Shown piece after piece: positions 7,360 to 17,366 of a stretch of DNA of 64,000 bases. Source of the stretch: Pectinatus sottacetonis (GTDB taxonomy: Bacteria > Bacillota > Negativicutes > Selenomonadales > Selenomonadaceae); the NCBI RefSeq assembly GCF_015732155.1, contig NZ_WIQK01000001.1, positions 2,180,001 to 2,244,000 of the forward strand, in the 5' to 3' direction. Positions within the stretch are counted from its first letter, which is position 1. Each line of letters opens with the position of its first letter. The position numbers and the translations under genes are program-made. The notes under the pieces were generated by a model. The model was not told the DNA's origin and made no database searches. It saw nothing but the letters and a program-made list of their open reading frames with translations.

Positions 7360-9486
7360 TTAGTTTTTTCCTTTACCGCTCTGTTCACCGGGTTCAGGTG
7401 GGATATCAATATTTTCTGGTAAAGGCATATTTTGTTCTTTGTCAGTTTTATTTTTATCTTTGTTTTTAGCCTTATCCATATTATCTTTTATCTTAGCGGA
7501 ATCTTTCATTTTGTTATCGCCCTTTTTTAATTTATCGTTATCATCAGCTTTTTTTATAGTTTCGTTTTTATCCATACTAGTACGGACTTGCGCAATATTG
7601 CCGCCTGAAGAGAGTGATGTTGGTTGCGAAAAAGCAGTTGGTCTGACAGCAGCTAGAGCGCTGGTCATGAATGTTTTCCAAATAGTGGCAGGGACTGTTC
7701 CTCCATACATTCCAGGCATTTTTGTATTGTCGTCACAACCCACCCATACTGCGGTGACTAATTCAGGGGTGTAGCCGACAAACCAGGCATTTTTATAATC
7801 ATCAGTTGTCCCAGTTTTACCGGCAGCGGGACGGTTTATGTTGGCACCCCGGCCTGTGCCATGGGTAATAACATCCTGCAAAATGCTGGTTACAAGATGG
7901 GCACTGCGCTGGGTTATTGCCTGATGTTTTTCAGGCTGATTTTGTTCAATTACTTTACCATTACGGTCAACGATTTTTATAATTGGTGTTGGTTTTATAT
8001 ATACTCCGTCGTTATCGAAAGCACTGTAAGCAGCAGCCATATCAAATGGAGTTACACCTTTTGTGAGACCACCTAGTGCTGCTGCCAAATTACGGTCATT
8101 GCTGGCACCATCTAATACCAGAGTAGAAATGCCGAGCTTTTGGGCAGTATCTAATACCCTGTCTATGCCAAGTGAATAAGCTAATTTTATTGTTGGGATA
8201 TTTATTGAATGTGTAGCTATCTGGCGTATATTGACAAGTCCGCTGAAAGTATGCTCATCGTTTTGCGGCTGCCATGAACCAATTTTTATGGGAGCATCAT
8301 CTACTAACGTGTTTGGGCTCATGTTATTTTCAAAAGCAGTGGCAAATACAAAAGGTTTAAATGCCGAACCAGGCTGACGGACAGCCATGGTAGCCCGGTT
8401 GAATTTATCTGTGCCACGACCGCCAACCATTGCTTTTATATAACCAGTATGAGGATCTATGGCGATTAAAGCTCCCTGTGGTTGTTCCAGTCCATTTTTA
8501 TCTTTGCGGGAATTGGGCAGTTTTTTCATGGCGGCTTCAGCATCACGCTGCATATTTAAATCCAGTGTAGTATATATTTTCAAACCTTCTTTATATACTT
8601 TATCAGCACCGTATTTATCAATAAGTTTCTGTGTGACATAATCGACAAAATAAGAGGCAATTTTAAAATTTGCTGTACTTTTCTTAGGATGCAGCTTTAG
8701 TGCTTCATTATTGGCCTGCTGGAATTGACTGTTGGTAATATAATTATGTTTTAGCATTTCTTCTAAAACAACAGTTTTTCTTTGTTTGGCTGCCTTGGGA
8801 TTATCGAGGGGAGAATAATAATTGGGGCTTCTGGGAATACCGGCAAGCATGGCACATTCTGATAAATCGAGTTTGGATACATCTTTGCCAAAGTAGGTCT
8901 GCGCTGCTGCCTGAACACCATAAGCACCTTGACCGAAATATATCTGATTGAGATATTTTTCTAATATTTCCTGCTTGGTATACTTATGTTCAAGTTGTAA
9001 TGCTAAAAATACTTCCTGTATTTTTCGTTTTATTGTCCTGTCCTGTGTCAGGTAAGCATTTTTAGCTAGTTGCTGAGTGATAGTACTGCCACCTTCGGCT
9101 ATTTCATGATTGGTAATGTTGGCCCATAAAGCACGCAGGATACCTCGTGGATCAATTCCAAAATGTTCATAAAAGCGTGCATCTTCGTTAGCAATAAAAG
9201 CGTTTTGTAAATTCAGCGGAATTTTTGCTAATGGGACGGGAACACGATTTTCTACCGCGTGGATATTCGTTATTAATGTACCATGAACATCATATATTTG
9301 TGAAGAAGCTGAAGGGGTAATATCATCAATCATACCAGGTTTCGTATTTATTGTTGCGGTTAAAAAGCCACAGCCAACGCCGACTATCATAACTATAAGA
9401 ACAACTGTAGTTATAAAAGCTGCTCTTTGCCAACCGTTATTATTTTTCTGGTTATTATGAGAAGGTATCTTTGTTTGGTGGTTCAT
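7360..9486 (-). CDS. Class A penicillin-binding protein (PBP1A-type)
   Basis: A 708-residue bifunctional peptidoglycan synthase. A membrane anchor lies at about residues 22-46. The GT51 glycosyltransferase domain shows EDARFYEHFGID and EGGSTITQQLAKN. The transpeptidase domain carries the SxxK serine in RQPGSAFKPF, the SxN motif in THSINIPT, and the KTGTT motif near residue 560. The C-terminal 70 residues are a Lys/Asp/Asn-rich low-complexity tail (about 7370-7590 in DNA). It polymerises glycan strands and cross-links peptides on the outer face of the inner membrane. RBS AGGAGG precedes the ATG; tyrS follows in the same direction. Confidence 0.96.
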   Translation of the reverse strand: MNHQTKIPSHNNQKNNNGWQRAAFITTVVLIVMIVGVGCGFLTATINTKPGMIDDITPSASSQIYDVHGTLITNIHAVENRVPVPLAKIPLNLQNAFIANEDARFYEHFGIDPRGILRALWANITNHEIAEGGSTITQQLAKNAYLTQDRTIKRKIQEVFLALQLEHKYTKQEILEKYLNQIYFGQGAYGVQAAAQTYFGKDVSKLDLSECAMLAGIPRSPNYYSPLDNPKAAKQRKTVVLEEMLKHNYITNSQFQQANNEALKLHPKKSTANFKIASYFVDYVTQKLIDKYGADKVYKEGLKIYTTLDLNMQRDAEAAMKKLPNSRKDKNGLEQPQGALIAIDPHTGYIKAMVGGRGTDKFNRATMAVRQPGSAFKPFVFATAFENNMSPNTLVDDAPIKIGSWQPQNDEHTFSGLVNIRQIATHSINIPTIKLAYSLGIDRVLDTAQKLGISTLVLDGASNDRNLAAALGGLTKGVTPFDMAAAYSAFDNDGVYIKPTPIIKIVDRNGKVIEQNQPEKHQAITQRSAHLVTSILQDVITHGTGRGANINRPAAGKTGTTDDYKNAWFVGYTPELVTAVWVGCDDNTKMPGMYGGTVPATIWKTFMTSALAAVRPTAFSQPTSLSSGGNIAQVRTSMDKNETIKKADDNDKLKKGDNKMKDSAKIKDNMDKAKNKDKNKTDKEQNMPLPENIDIPPEPGEQSGKGKN

Positions 9487-9664
9487 GCATATCCTCCTAA
9501 ATGTAAGTAAATGTATAATAATAAAATTATTTGCACAAGTATAATATCATAAAATGATAAATGTTACCACTTACAATAATTTTAAACAATTTATAAGGAT
9601 ATGCAAGTTGTTTTTATAATCATTTGTTGATAGAATTTGTGTTATACGTTTTATCAGTAGAATA

Positions 9665-12040
9665 TTATCTTAGTTGAACTACTGTAGCACCGCTGCCACC
9701 TTCATTTATGTCGGCAAGAGAAAAATCCAGAACATTGCGATGGTTTTTTAAATATTCATGGATGCCCTTGCGTAATGCACCGGTACCTTTGCCATGGATA
9801 ATGATAATTTGCTTTAAACCGGCAAGAAGAGCATCATCAATGTATTTATCGAGCAGTTCTGCAGCATCGGAAACCATCATGCCGCGAATATCAATTTGAC
9901 GTTTTATATGGCTGGTCTTAGCCAATTGGGAAAATGTTTTTTTAGCTGTCGTAATTACAGTGGGACACTTGCCCTCTTTGCTATGACTTATAAAACTGCA
10001 TTTAGAAATATCAACGGTTGTTTTTAAACCTCCAAGTAATAATACTAATTTGTTGTTTTTTATTTCGTGGACAGTAGCCTGCTGCTGTAATGTTTTTAGA
10101 AAGACGATATCTCCAGGAGCTATTGTTTGAAGATCAACGGCAGTTCCCTTTAGTTGCTGATTATTAGTTATATCATTAAATTTGTCTGCTTGCATTTGTA
10201 ATTTTTGTCGAGCAGCATCAATAGCATTCTGTCGATTCTTTTTTCCAGTATCATTAAATTGTAGTTTTAGTTCTTTGATAATCATTTCTGATTGGCGGCG
10301 GGTATCACGAATAACTGCTGCACATTCTTTTTTAGTGTTTTTTATTGCTAGATTCTTTTTATGGGCCAGTTCCTGTTTTTGTTCATTCAACCGTCTTTCC
10401 AGATGAGTTATATAGCGTTCTTTTTCTGCCATGGCAGAATTTTTTTGTTCATATAACAGCTTTTCTGTTTCCAGGGTATTTAATATATTTTCAAAATTGT
10501 TGTGGTCAGCTTTTATCAGTTGTTTTGCCCGAAAAATTATGGAATCATCTAGTCCGAGCCGGCGACTTATAGCAAAGGCGTTGCTGGCACCGGGAATACC
10601 GATGAGAAGTCGATAAGTTGGCTGTAGTGTTTTTATGTCAAATTCAACACTGGCATTTTCTATATTATCATGGCTGTATGCGAAAGTTTTTAGTTCGTTG
10701 TAATGTGTTGTGGCGATAACGGATACATTGATATCCATGAGTTTTTCTAAAACAGCCATAGCTAAAGAAGCCCCTTCTTCTGGATCAGTACCCGAGCCAA
10801 GTTCATCCAGCAGCACTAAGTCATCTGAATCAGCAGTCTGTAGAATATTTATTATATGTGTCATATGGGCAGAAAATGTGCTTAAACTCTGCTCAATGCT
10901 TTGTTCATCACCTATATCAGCAAATATATTCCGATAAAATCCTAGTTGTGAGCCATCGGCAGCAGGAATAAAAAGGCCTGACTGAGCCATTAGGACAAGC
11001 AGTCCCATTGTTTTCAAGCTGATGGTTTTTCCTCCAGTATTAGGGCCGGTGATCAATAGTGTCCTGTAATTTTTCCCCAAAACTATATTAATGGGAACAA
11101 CTTGTTTTTGATCAATCAGGGGATGGCGGGCAGCTGTCAGCTCAGTATAGCCTCTTTCATTCAATATAGGCATGCAAGCATTCATTTTGCGTCCTAATCC
11201 GGCTTTGGCAAAGGCGATATCCATATTAGTAATATGCTCGCAGTTTTGTTGTAAAGTACTGACATTCTCTGCTATTTCTGCTGAAATAGCTTTTAAAATG
11301 CGTTCAATTTCTTTTTTTTCATTCAATTTATAGCGTCTTATATCATTGTTTAAGGCTGCTATGGTCATAGGTTCAATGAAAAGAGTGGAGCCGCTGGCCG
11401 ATTGATCATGTATTATGCCGGGAAAATACTGGCGGTATTCCTGTTTAATGGGAATAACATATCTGTCATCACGAATCGTTATGATATTTTCCTGAAAAAA
11501 CTTCTGCATATCAGGATTTTTTAAAATGTTATTGATTGTTGATTTTACCTGGCTCTGTGAAATTTTTATATTATTTCTTATGCGGGCCAGATCATTGCTG
11601 GCGTTGTCCTTGATACTGCCATGCTCATCAATAATATTATTGATATTTCTTTCGAGTTGTCCCAGTATTTCGATGGAAACAGCCCAGGTTTTTAAGTCAA
11701 TACAGGCAACAGGACATTCTTTAAAAAAATGTTTAATGTTTCGCATACCATACATAGTACTTGCTATATTCATTAAGGATTGGGGGGATAATATCATACC
11801 CATATGGGCTTTCTGGAGATCTTTTTGTATATCAAAAATTCCGCCAAAGGGAGGAGCTTGATATTCAGTTATTATATTATATGCTTCCTGAGTTTGCTGC
11901 AGACTGGAACATATATCTTCAAAATCAGCCAGCGGGGTCAGTTTACTGACGCGGTTTTTCCCTTGCAGAGTATTAGCATGGAGTGATAATTGCTCAAGTA
12001 TTTTATTGTACTGTAATACTTTTAATGTTGCTTGTTCCAT
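9665..12040 (-). CDS. mutS2: Endonuclease MutS2 (Smr-domain MutS homologue)
   Basis: A 791-residue protein with a MutS core (clamp and lever helices), the ATPase with Walker A GPNTGGKTISLKT and Walker B LVLLDELGSGTDPEEGA, a long Lys/Glu-rich coiled coil, and a C-terminal Smr nuclease domain (IDIRGMMVSDAAELLDKYI, IIHGKGTGALR). It lacks the mismatch-recognition domain; family roles are suppression of homologous recombination and splitting of collided ribosomes. I place the start at 12040 (MEQATLKVLQ) because AAGGTGA lies at proper spacing; the open frame extends upstream to 12109 inside the U32 gene. It follows the U32 gene by 10 bp. Confidence 0.95.
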   Translation of the reverse strand: MEQATLKVLQYNKILEQLSLHANTLQGKNRVSKLTPLADFEDICSSLQQTQEAYNIITEYQAPPFGGIFDIQKDLQKAHMGMILSPQSLMNIASTMYGMRNIKHFFKECPVACIDLKTWAVSIEILGQLERNINNIIDEHGSIKDNASNDLARIRNNIKISQSQVKSTINNILKNPDMQKFFQENIITIRDDRYVIPIKQEYRQYFPGIIHDQSASGSTLFIEPMTIAALNNDIRRYKLNEKKEIERILKAISAEIAENVSTLQQNCEHITNMDIAFAKAGLGRKMNACMPILNERGYTELTAARHPLIDQKQVVPINIVLGKNYRTLLITGPNTGGKTISLKTMGLLVLMAQSGLFIPAADGSQLGFYRNIFADIGDEQSIEQSLSTFSAHMTHIINILQTADSDDLVLLDELGSGTDPEEGASLAMAVLEKLMDINVSVIATTHYNELKTFAYSHDNIENASVEFDIKTLQPTYRLLIGIPGASNAFAISRRLGLDDSIIFRAKQLIKADHNNFENILNTLETEKLLYEQKNSAMAEKERYITHLERRLNEQKQELAHKKNLAIKNTKKECAAVIRDTRRQSEMIIKELKLQFNDTGKKNRQNAIDAARQKLQMQADKFNDITNNQQLKGTAVDLQTIAPGDIVFLKTLQQQATVHEIKNNKLVLLLGGLKTTVDISKCSFISHSKEGKCPTVITTAKKTFSQLAKTSHIKRQIDIRGMMVSDAAELLDKYIDDALLAGLKQIIIIHGKGTGALRKGIHEYLKNHRNVLDFSLADINEGGSGATVVQLR

Positions 12041-12050
12041 ATGTTCACCT

Positions 12051-14564
12051 TCAGTCATTGAGAATAATGCCGCGGAAAAAATGACCGCGGGTAAAATTGC
12101 TGCCCTCAATTGTTTCTATAGAGTTGTTTTGAAAAATAGGGTGATATTTACCTTTTTTTAGTACTTCTTTATATATTTTTACAGTTTGTTTTAATTTGTT
12201 TATATTCATATATCTTCCATCAATACGGATTCGGCTTAATCCTATATGAGAAAGATCTGGTATATGAGCCAGCATAACTAACTCCCGGCCATTTAAAATA
12301 TGCATATGGCAAAATTGATCACTGATGACAGGAAAATGTTCATTCTTTCTGTCTTTTAGATAGAAATTGTTGCGTTTGCAAGGTGCGGTGCAGCTTCCAC
12401 TGTCTACTCCGCCTAAAAAACTGCCAGGAATACAATATTCAGATACCATTAATTCAATATTGCCTTGAACAATAATTTCTGCAGGTAAAGTAGAAAACGA
12501 CAAGATATTTTTTATTTGTGCTAAATTTAATTCCGGGGATAAGGTTACTCCTTGGATAGTTAGTTCTTTAAGAAAAGCTATAGAAGCATTATTGAAAACA
12601 TTCATGGAAAAATCTGTCCAGATTGGCAGAAATTTATTAATTTTAGCGAAAATAGTGCGAAGTTTTCTAAGTTGTCCTAAAGTGTTAACGTATATACCAG
12701 AAAAATTTTCTATATCAATATGGGTTATGAGTGAATCAATATAGCCCATTTGATCCTGCCTTAGGATTCGGGGCAGGTTGAGATATAAAGCAGTATCAGT
12801 ATCGCGGCATATTCTGCTGGCAGCTCTGTAATCGTCACTTGTCAGCGGCCGCCCTGTATAACTGTCACCACCCAAAAGTATACCATCGCAATGGGCGGCT
12901 GCTCCTGACAATTTGTCTATGGTGTCCACTGAAACAAATAATTGGGGTACAGTGCCTGTATGGTGCTGTTCATGGGCGAAAAAATTTTTCTTGCAGTTAG
13001 GTGCAGTTATTTTTGGACGGAGAAAACGCTGTTGCCGTTTTTCGATTATTTTATTGATGACATTGCGGCGTAGTTCATTTAATATGCTCATAGGAACCAT
13101 TACATTGTCATCAATATCGCAGGATAATTCAGCTAAAAAATAAATGGTATTGCCCAGTCGGCTCATTTGTTTGTGAATAGTATCATAATTAAGCGGTCGT
13201 TTTAATGCTTCCTCAGCAATGAATTCTGCTGTGAATGAAGCTGTTATATTGTCAGTATCAACAATATCTATCCTCACAGGGCTGCCAATATGAGCAGTAA
13301 GTTTCATATTCAGGGGGATACGTCTGACAGGATCACTGCTAGTGAAAAAAGGTTTTGTTTTTTCTGCCAGGGTCATATCGAATACTTTAAATACACGGTC
13401 ATGTTCATGTACATGGGAAGGCAGTTTAATGGTTACAATATCACCTTTATGTGCGGTATCAACAGCAGTCTTTCCTATTTTCATAGAAGTGATGTTCTGG
13501 TTTATTCTGCCGCCTACTTTTACCCATAAGTCAATTTTATCACCAATTGATAAGTCATCTGACAACTTGATTTGGGCAAGATGGCTGCTGTAGTCATATT
13601 GATAAACGCGGCCGATAAGCATACCACGATTATTAGGCTTTTTGTCGCTTATCATAGTTTTCCCTGGACGATTTTTCAAATAAGCTGTTGTAAAATCTCT
13701 GTTGAATATTTGGGCAAGTTCCCTATCGGTTTTTTCTTTGTTGTAGGATATGCTGTTATTATAGAATGAATCTATTTTGTTGCGATATGCTTTTACCACT
13801 ACAGTTACGTATTCAGGTTTTTTCATGCGGCCTTCTATTTTAAACGATTTAACACCGGCTTTAATAAGGTCGGGAATCATATCAATAGTTCTCATGTCGC
13901 GTGGACTCAATAAATATTGTCCAGCTTCAGCTGATTGTAATAAATCATTGTCATCTTTGTCTACCAGTGTATAAGGAAGACGGCAGGGCTGGGCACAGCA
14001 ACCACGGTTGCCGCTTCTGCCACCAATCATGCTGCTCATAAGGCACTGTCCGGAATAACATACACAGATAGCACCATGGATAAATGTTTCTATTTCAATA
14101 GCTGTATTGGCGCATATCAATTGTATATCTGCTAAGGTTACTTCTCTAGCCAGGACCACCCGGCGAAAATTCAATTCCTCAAGCATTTTTACGGTTTCCA
14201 GATTATTTACACTCATTTGTGTGCTGGCGTGCATTGGCAGATCAGGAACGACGGTTTGGGCAATTTTAGCAACACCCAGATCCTGGACTATTATAGCGTC
14301 TACGCCGATAGAATATAAATAACATAAATAGTCGGCAAGTTTTTGTATTTCTTTATTATCTATTAATATGTTTACTGTTACATGTACAGCCGTGTTGCGT
14401 AGATGGGCATAATCAACAGCCCGTTTTAAGTCATCATTAGCAAAGTTATCGGCAAAAGCGCGGGCACCAAAATTTTTGCCAGATAAATATACGGCATCAG
14501 CACCGCTTTCAACAGCGGCTTTAAAAGACTGCCATGTTCCTGCCGGAGCAAGTAATTCAACCAA
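12051..14564 (-). CDS. U32 family peptidase with DUF3656 (RlhA-related)
   Basis: An 837-residue protein. The N-terminal U32 domain reads MVELLAPAGTWQSFKAAVESGADAVYLSG and contains the Cys-rich signature GAICVCYSGQCLMSSMIGG followed by GCCAQPCRLPY, likely an Fe-S or metal site. A middle DUF3656-type region and a second TIM-barrel-like half with GSCTAPCKRNN follow. Related proteins include E. coli RlhA, which hydroxylates C2501 of 23S rRNA, and collagenase-like U32 proteins; a tRNA or rRNA hydroxylation role is more likely than proteolysis, but that is inference. The start is TTG at 14564 behind GGAGG (7-nt spacing). Forms a two-gene operon with mutS2. Confidence 0.9.
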   Translation of the reverse strand: MVELLAPAGTWQSFKAAVESGADAVYLSGKNFGARAFADNFANDDLKRAVDYAHLRNTAVHVTVNILIDNKEIQKLADYLCYLYSIGVDAIIVQDLGVAKIAQTVVPDLPMHASTQMSVNNLETVKMLEELNFRRVVLAREVTLADIQLICANTAIEIETFIHGAICVCYSGQCLMSSMIGGRSGNRGCCAQPCRLPYTLVDKDDNDLLQSAEAGQYLLSPRDMRTIDMIPDLIKAGVKSFKIEGRMKKPEYVTVVVKAYRNKIDSFYNNSISYNKEKTDRELAQIFNRDFTTAYLKNRPGKTMISDKKPNNRGMLIGRVYQYDYSSHLAQIKLSDDLSIGDKIDLWVKVGGRINQNITSMKIGKTAVDTAHKGDIVTIKLPSHVHEHDRVFKVFDMTLAEKTKPFFTSSDPVRRIPLNMKLTAHIGSPVRIDIVDTDNITASFTAEFIAEEALKRPLNYDTIHKQMSRLGNTIYFLAELSCDIDDNVMVPMSILNELRRNVINKIIEKRQQRFLRPKITAPNCKKNFFAHEQHHTGTVPQLFVSVDTIDKLSGAAAHCDGILLGGDSYTGRPLTSDDYRAASRICRDTDTALYLNLPRILRQDQMGYIDSLITHIDIENFSGIYVNTLGQLRKLRTIFAKINKFLPIWTDFSMNVFNNASIAFLKELTIQGVTLSPELNLAQIKNILSFSTLPAEIIVQGNIELMVSEYCIPGSFLGGVDSGSCTAPCKRNNFYLKDRKNEHFPVISDQFCHMHILNGRELVMLAHIPDLSHIGLSRIRIDGRYMNINKLKQTVKIYKEVLKKGKYHPIFQNNSIETIEGSNFTRGHFFRGIILND

Positions 14565-14610
14565 AAAAAAACCTCCATAATATATATAAATCTACTGTGA
14601 GAATTTACTG

Positions 14611-14644
14611 AAATAAAAATAAACGGCATGGAAAAACCATACCG
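14611..14644 (-). terminator. Intrinsic terminator after zapA
   Basis: On the minus strand CGGTATGG-TTTTT-CCATGCCG (14644-14624, one U-G pair) followed by TTTATTTTTATTT. It separates zapA from the U32-mutS2 operon. Confidence 0.8.
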
Positions 14645-14669
14645 CCTTATCTATTGATAAAAGCTGTAT

Positions 14670-14912
14670 TTATTTATCGTTTAAAAATTTTATTAGATCA
14701 TCATAGTCTTTTTTCATTTTAAAATAGTCATCAGCAATATGTAGGGCTGTTAATACGCCGATACGCTGAATAGGAAGATATTGATTCTTTTTTACTAATT
14801 CACGCATTTTTGTATCAACTATAGTAGCAAGCTGTTTCATATATTCTACATCAACATCACCTTTTATGGGATATTGTTCACCATAGATATCTACTGTTAA
14901 TTTGTTTTCCAT
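14670..14912 (-). CDS. zapA: Cell division protein ZapA
   Basis: An 80-residue protein (MENKLTVDIYGEQYPIKGD...) with the ZapA N-terminal beta domain and C-terminal coiled-coil helix (LTALHIADDYFKMKKDYDDLIKFL). ZapA bundles FtsZ filaments at the division ring. The start at 14912 is chosen because AGGTGA lies five bases upstream; an in-frame GTG at 14921 overlaps that site. A promoter with 17-bp spacing precedes it and a terminator follows, so it is likely monocistronic. Confidence 0.9.
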   Translation of the reverse strand: MENKLTVDIYGEQYPIKGDVDVEYMKQLATIVDTKMRELVKKNQYLPIQRIGVLTALHIADDYFKMKKDYDDLIKFLNDK

Positions 14913-14948
14913 GAATATCACCTGTCAAATATGGATTTATCTATGCTA

Positions 14949-14977
14949 ATTTTAGCAAAAGATATATAAATATGCAA
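14949..14977 (-). promoter_or_regulatory. Promoter of zapA
   Basis: Minus strand TTGCAT (14977-14972), 17 bp, TAAAAT (14954-14949), about 30 bp before the zapA ribosome binding site. Confidence 0.65.
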
Positions 14978-15047
14978 GAAATCACCAAAAATAAACAAAG
15001 ACAAAAACTAAAACCTTATATTTTACCGAAGGCAAAAAGAAACTTAT

Positions 15048-15076
15048 TTGACATATTTTATCCTTTTTTATACTAT
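15048..15076 (+). promoter_or_regulatory. Promoter of the DUF4127 gene
   Basis: TTGACA (15048-15053), 17 bp, TACTAT (15071-15076), about 45 bp upstream of the AGAAGGA ribosome binding site. Confidence 0.7.
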
Positions 15077-15131
15077 GAATAAACAATAGGCATAATATTT
15101 GCTGATAAAATATTACAGAAGGATGAATAAA

Positions 15132-16841
15132 TTGCATAAACGAAGTATATTTTTAGTATTGGCTGTAATCACTTTTGCAGCAGTTTTTCACTATATATAT
15201 TTTGCAGATACACAGGGTAAATATAAAATACCTGAACAAAAATATAGTAAAAATGTAGTACTTATACCGTTAGACGGTCGGCCTCCTTGTAGAAAATTTG
15301 TCATTGATGCCGGAAGGCTGGCTGATATAAAAATAGAGACACCGCCGCAGCAAATTATGGATTATTATACTAAAGCTGGCAATACAAAAGCACTTTGTGA
15401 TTGGTTAAAAGAGAATGCTTCTTTTTCAAACGGGATAATTGTATCAGCAGATCAGCTTTTATACGGTGGCTTGCTGGCATCACGGCGGTCGTTTGGCAAA
15501 AATACCGATCAGCAGTTTTTATGGTATACGCTCGATACTGTTCATCAGGAAAATCCTTCTCTGCCGGTATACGTATTCAGCATATTACCGCGTATAACGC
15601 CGCCAAATAGTGTCGATTCAGCGGATGATATAAAAAATCTTATTAAATATTCGCGTTTGACTGATAAAATAATCTTTAGTCATAATAAAAAAGACATTAA
15701 TGAATTAGATAAGCTACAACGTAAAATTTCTAAGAAATATTTGGCACAGTATGTGGACTTATACAATAAAAATTTACTTTTAAATAAAAGGCTGGTTGAT
15801 TTGGCAAAACAGGGAATAATAACTAAATTGGTTATAGGTCAGGATGATGGAGAAAAATATGGCATTCCCAATATAGAAAGAAGAAAATTGAAAACATATA
15901 TTAAACAGACTGGAACAGAGAATAATGTGATAATAACACATGGTGCTGATGAAGTAGCTATGTCATTATTATTTAATATGGCAGAAACAATAAGAAGAGA
16001 AAATTATCATCCGCGTATTTTTGCGGCATATAATGCACCACAGTCAGAAGATATAATATTACCCTATATGGCGGCTGATGTTAAAAAAATAGTAGAGGAA
16101 AAAGTATCATTGGCAGGAGGAACTATAGTCACTTCGCCGGAAAATGCCGATTTTATATTGTATCTTCATATTGGAACAAAAAAAAATTTATCTACACGAT
16201 ATTTTGATGCTATGCGTATAAAAAAATGGCTTAGTGAAGGGAAAAAAGTTGCTTTGGTCGATTTGAGCAAAAATTTTCGAGCCGATGAGACGGTTTTTCC
16301 CATATTATTGTCTAATGATGTTCCGGTTAATCAATTGATAGCATATTCGGGCTGGAATACAGCCAGCAATTCAATAGGGACAGCCGTGGCACAGGCTGGT
16401 TTATATACAATGATGGGGAAATATGCATTAAATGATAATGATAAACTGCGATTAATTTATGATAATCTTACAATATTGTATGATCATTTTGTTGAGGATT
16501 ATTTTTATTTAAAAGGAACTTTATATGCTGTGAATACAGTTTTGCGCAAAGCAGGGATAAATAATGTTAACGATCTCGATATGGATAATAGCTATCTATG
16601 GGCAAATTATATGTTAGAAAAATCGTTGCAAAGACAAATTGATAAATTTGCCTATTGTGAGGCTTCTCGTGAGCCAATAAAATTTAAAACGGCATATGGA
16701 ATAAAAAATATATATTTGCGTAATATAAAAATAAAGGCATTTTTCCCTTGGCCAAGAACTTTTGAAATAAATACGGATGTAAAATTTACTATGGACAGTG
16801 GACAATCACGTAATATTATGCATAATAGTAAGGATGATTGA
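15132..16841 (+). CDS. DUF4127 family protein, membrane-anchored
   Basis: A roughly 569-residue protein with an N-terminal hydrophobic segment (RSIFLVLAVITFAAVFHYIYF) that is a signal anchor, then the DUF4127 hallmark strand NVVLIPLDGRPPCRKFV and the SADQLLYGGLLASR and QDDGEKYGIPN motifs, with ITHGADEVA and YSGWNTASNSIGTA further on. These repeated Asp/His/Gly-rich motifs suggest an alpha/beta enzyme fold, but no activity is established for the family. I favour a TTG start at 15132 because AGAAGGA is eight bases upstream; an ATG at 15123 overlaps that site. It stands alone, with its own promoter, divergent from zapA. Confidence 0.85.
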   Translation: MHKRSIFLVLAVITFAAVFHYIYFADTQGKYKIPEQKYSKNVVLIPLDGRPPCRKFVIDAGRLADIKIETPPQQIMDYYTKAGNTKALCDWLKENASFSNGIIVSADQLLYGGLLASRRSFGKNTDQQFLWYTLDTVHQENPSLPVYVFSILPRITPPNSVDSADDIKNLIKYSRLTDKIIFSHNKKDINELDKLQRKISKKYLAQYVDLYNKNLLLNKRLVDLAKQGIITKLVIGQDDGEKYGIPNIERRKLKTYIKQTGTENNVIITHGADEVAMSLLFNMAETIRRENYHPRIFAAYNAPQSEDIILPYMAADVKKIVEEKVSLAGGTIVTSPENADFILYLHIGTKKNLSTRYFDAMRIKKWLSEGKKVALVDLSKNFRADETVFPILLSNDVPVNQLIAYSGWNTASNSIGTAVAQAGLYTMMGKYALNDNDKLRLIYDNLTILYDHFVEDYFYLKGTLYAVNTVLRKAGINNVNDLDMDNSYLWANYMLEKSLQRQIDKFAYCEASREPIKFKTAYGIKNIYLRNIKIKAFFPWPRTFEINTDVKFTMDSGQSRNIMHNSKDD

Positions 16842-16971
16842 CAGCAAAATTAACTGGTAACCGCAAGAGGATAGGAAAAAAAATAAAATATAGTTCATGA
16901 ATAATTATAAATAAAATATGAATATTTATCGAAAAAAATGACAAAGTAATATAACTTTTGTTTATATAGTG

Positions 16972-17000
16972 TTGTCAAAAAGAACAATATTCTCTATAAT
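16972..17000 (+). promoter_or_regulatory. Promoter of korDABC, with leader hairpin
   Basis: TTGTCA (16972-16977), 17 bp, TATAAT (16995-17000). The leader of about 160 nt contains a hairpin CGTTTTATC-CGAA-GATAAACG at 17068-17088 followed by GCTTTTG, a weak terminator-like element that could attenuate the operon. The remainder of the 16842-17165 gap is AT-rich with no coding signal. Confidence 0.75.
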
Positions 17001-17165
17001 ATACATTATGACTTATAGTTTAGATCCTTATTTATAAAAAATTTTTATATTTTATTAGAAAATGAGGCGTTTTATCCGAAGATAAACGGCTTTTGTATAC
17101 TATTTAAGGGATATATCAAATAAATGGCTGGTTTATGAGCGGATAATCAAATGGGAGGAAACTTT

Positions 17166-17366
17166 ATGAATGTGGAAATATTGTTGAAGTCAGAACGCTG
17201 TAAAGGATGTGGAATTTGCGTAGCTTTTTGTCCTAAAAAAGTATTGCAGCTCGATACATTGGGACACTGTAGTGTAGTAAATCCTGAAGCATGCATTGCC
17301 TGTGGTCAATGCGAATTGCGTTGTCCTGATTATGCAATTTTTGTTGATAAGAAGGTGGGTGCATGA
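17166..17366 (+). CDS. korD: 2-oxoacid:ferredoxin oxidoreductase, ferredoxin (delta) subunit
   Basis: A 66-residue 2[4Fe-4S] ferredoxin with two cluster motifs, CKGCGICVAFCPKK and CIACGQCELRCPD. It passes electrons from the thiamine-dependent catalytic subunits to free ferredoxin. The ATG at 17166 has GGGAGG at good spacing; an in-frame ATG at 17151 lies inside that site. Its stop overlaps the korA ATG by 4 bp. Gene order delta-alpha-beta-gamma is that of 2-oxoglutarate (Kor) or branched-chain 2-oxoacid (Vor) oxidoreductases. Confidence 0.93.
   Translation: MNVEILLKSERCKGCGICVAFCPKKVLQLDTLGHCSVVNPEACIACGQCELRCPDYAIFVDKKVGA

Noticed and set aside
7318-7360. T-box leader for tyrS
   Set aside because: tyrS starts 20 bp after pbp1A; there is no room for a T-box and no T-box core sequence.
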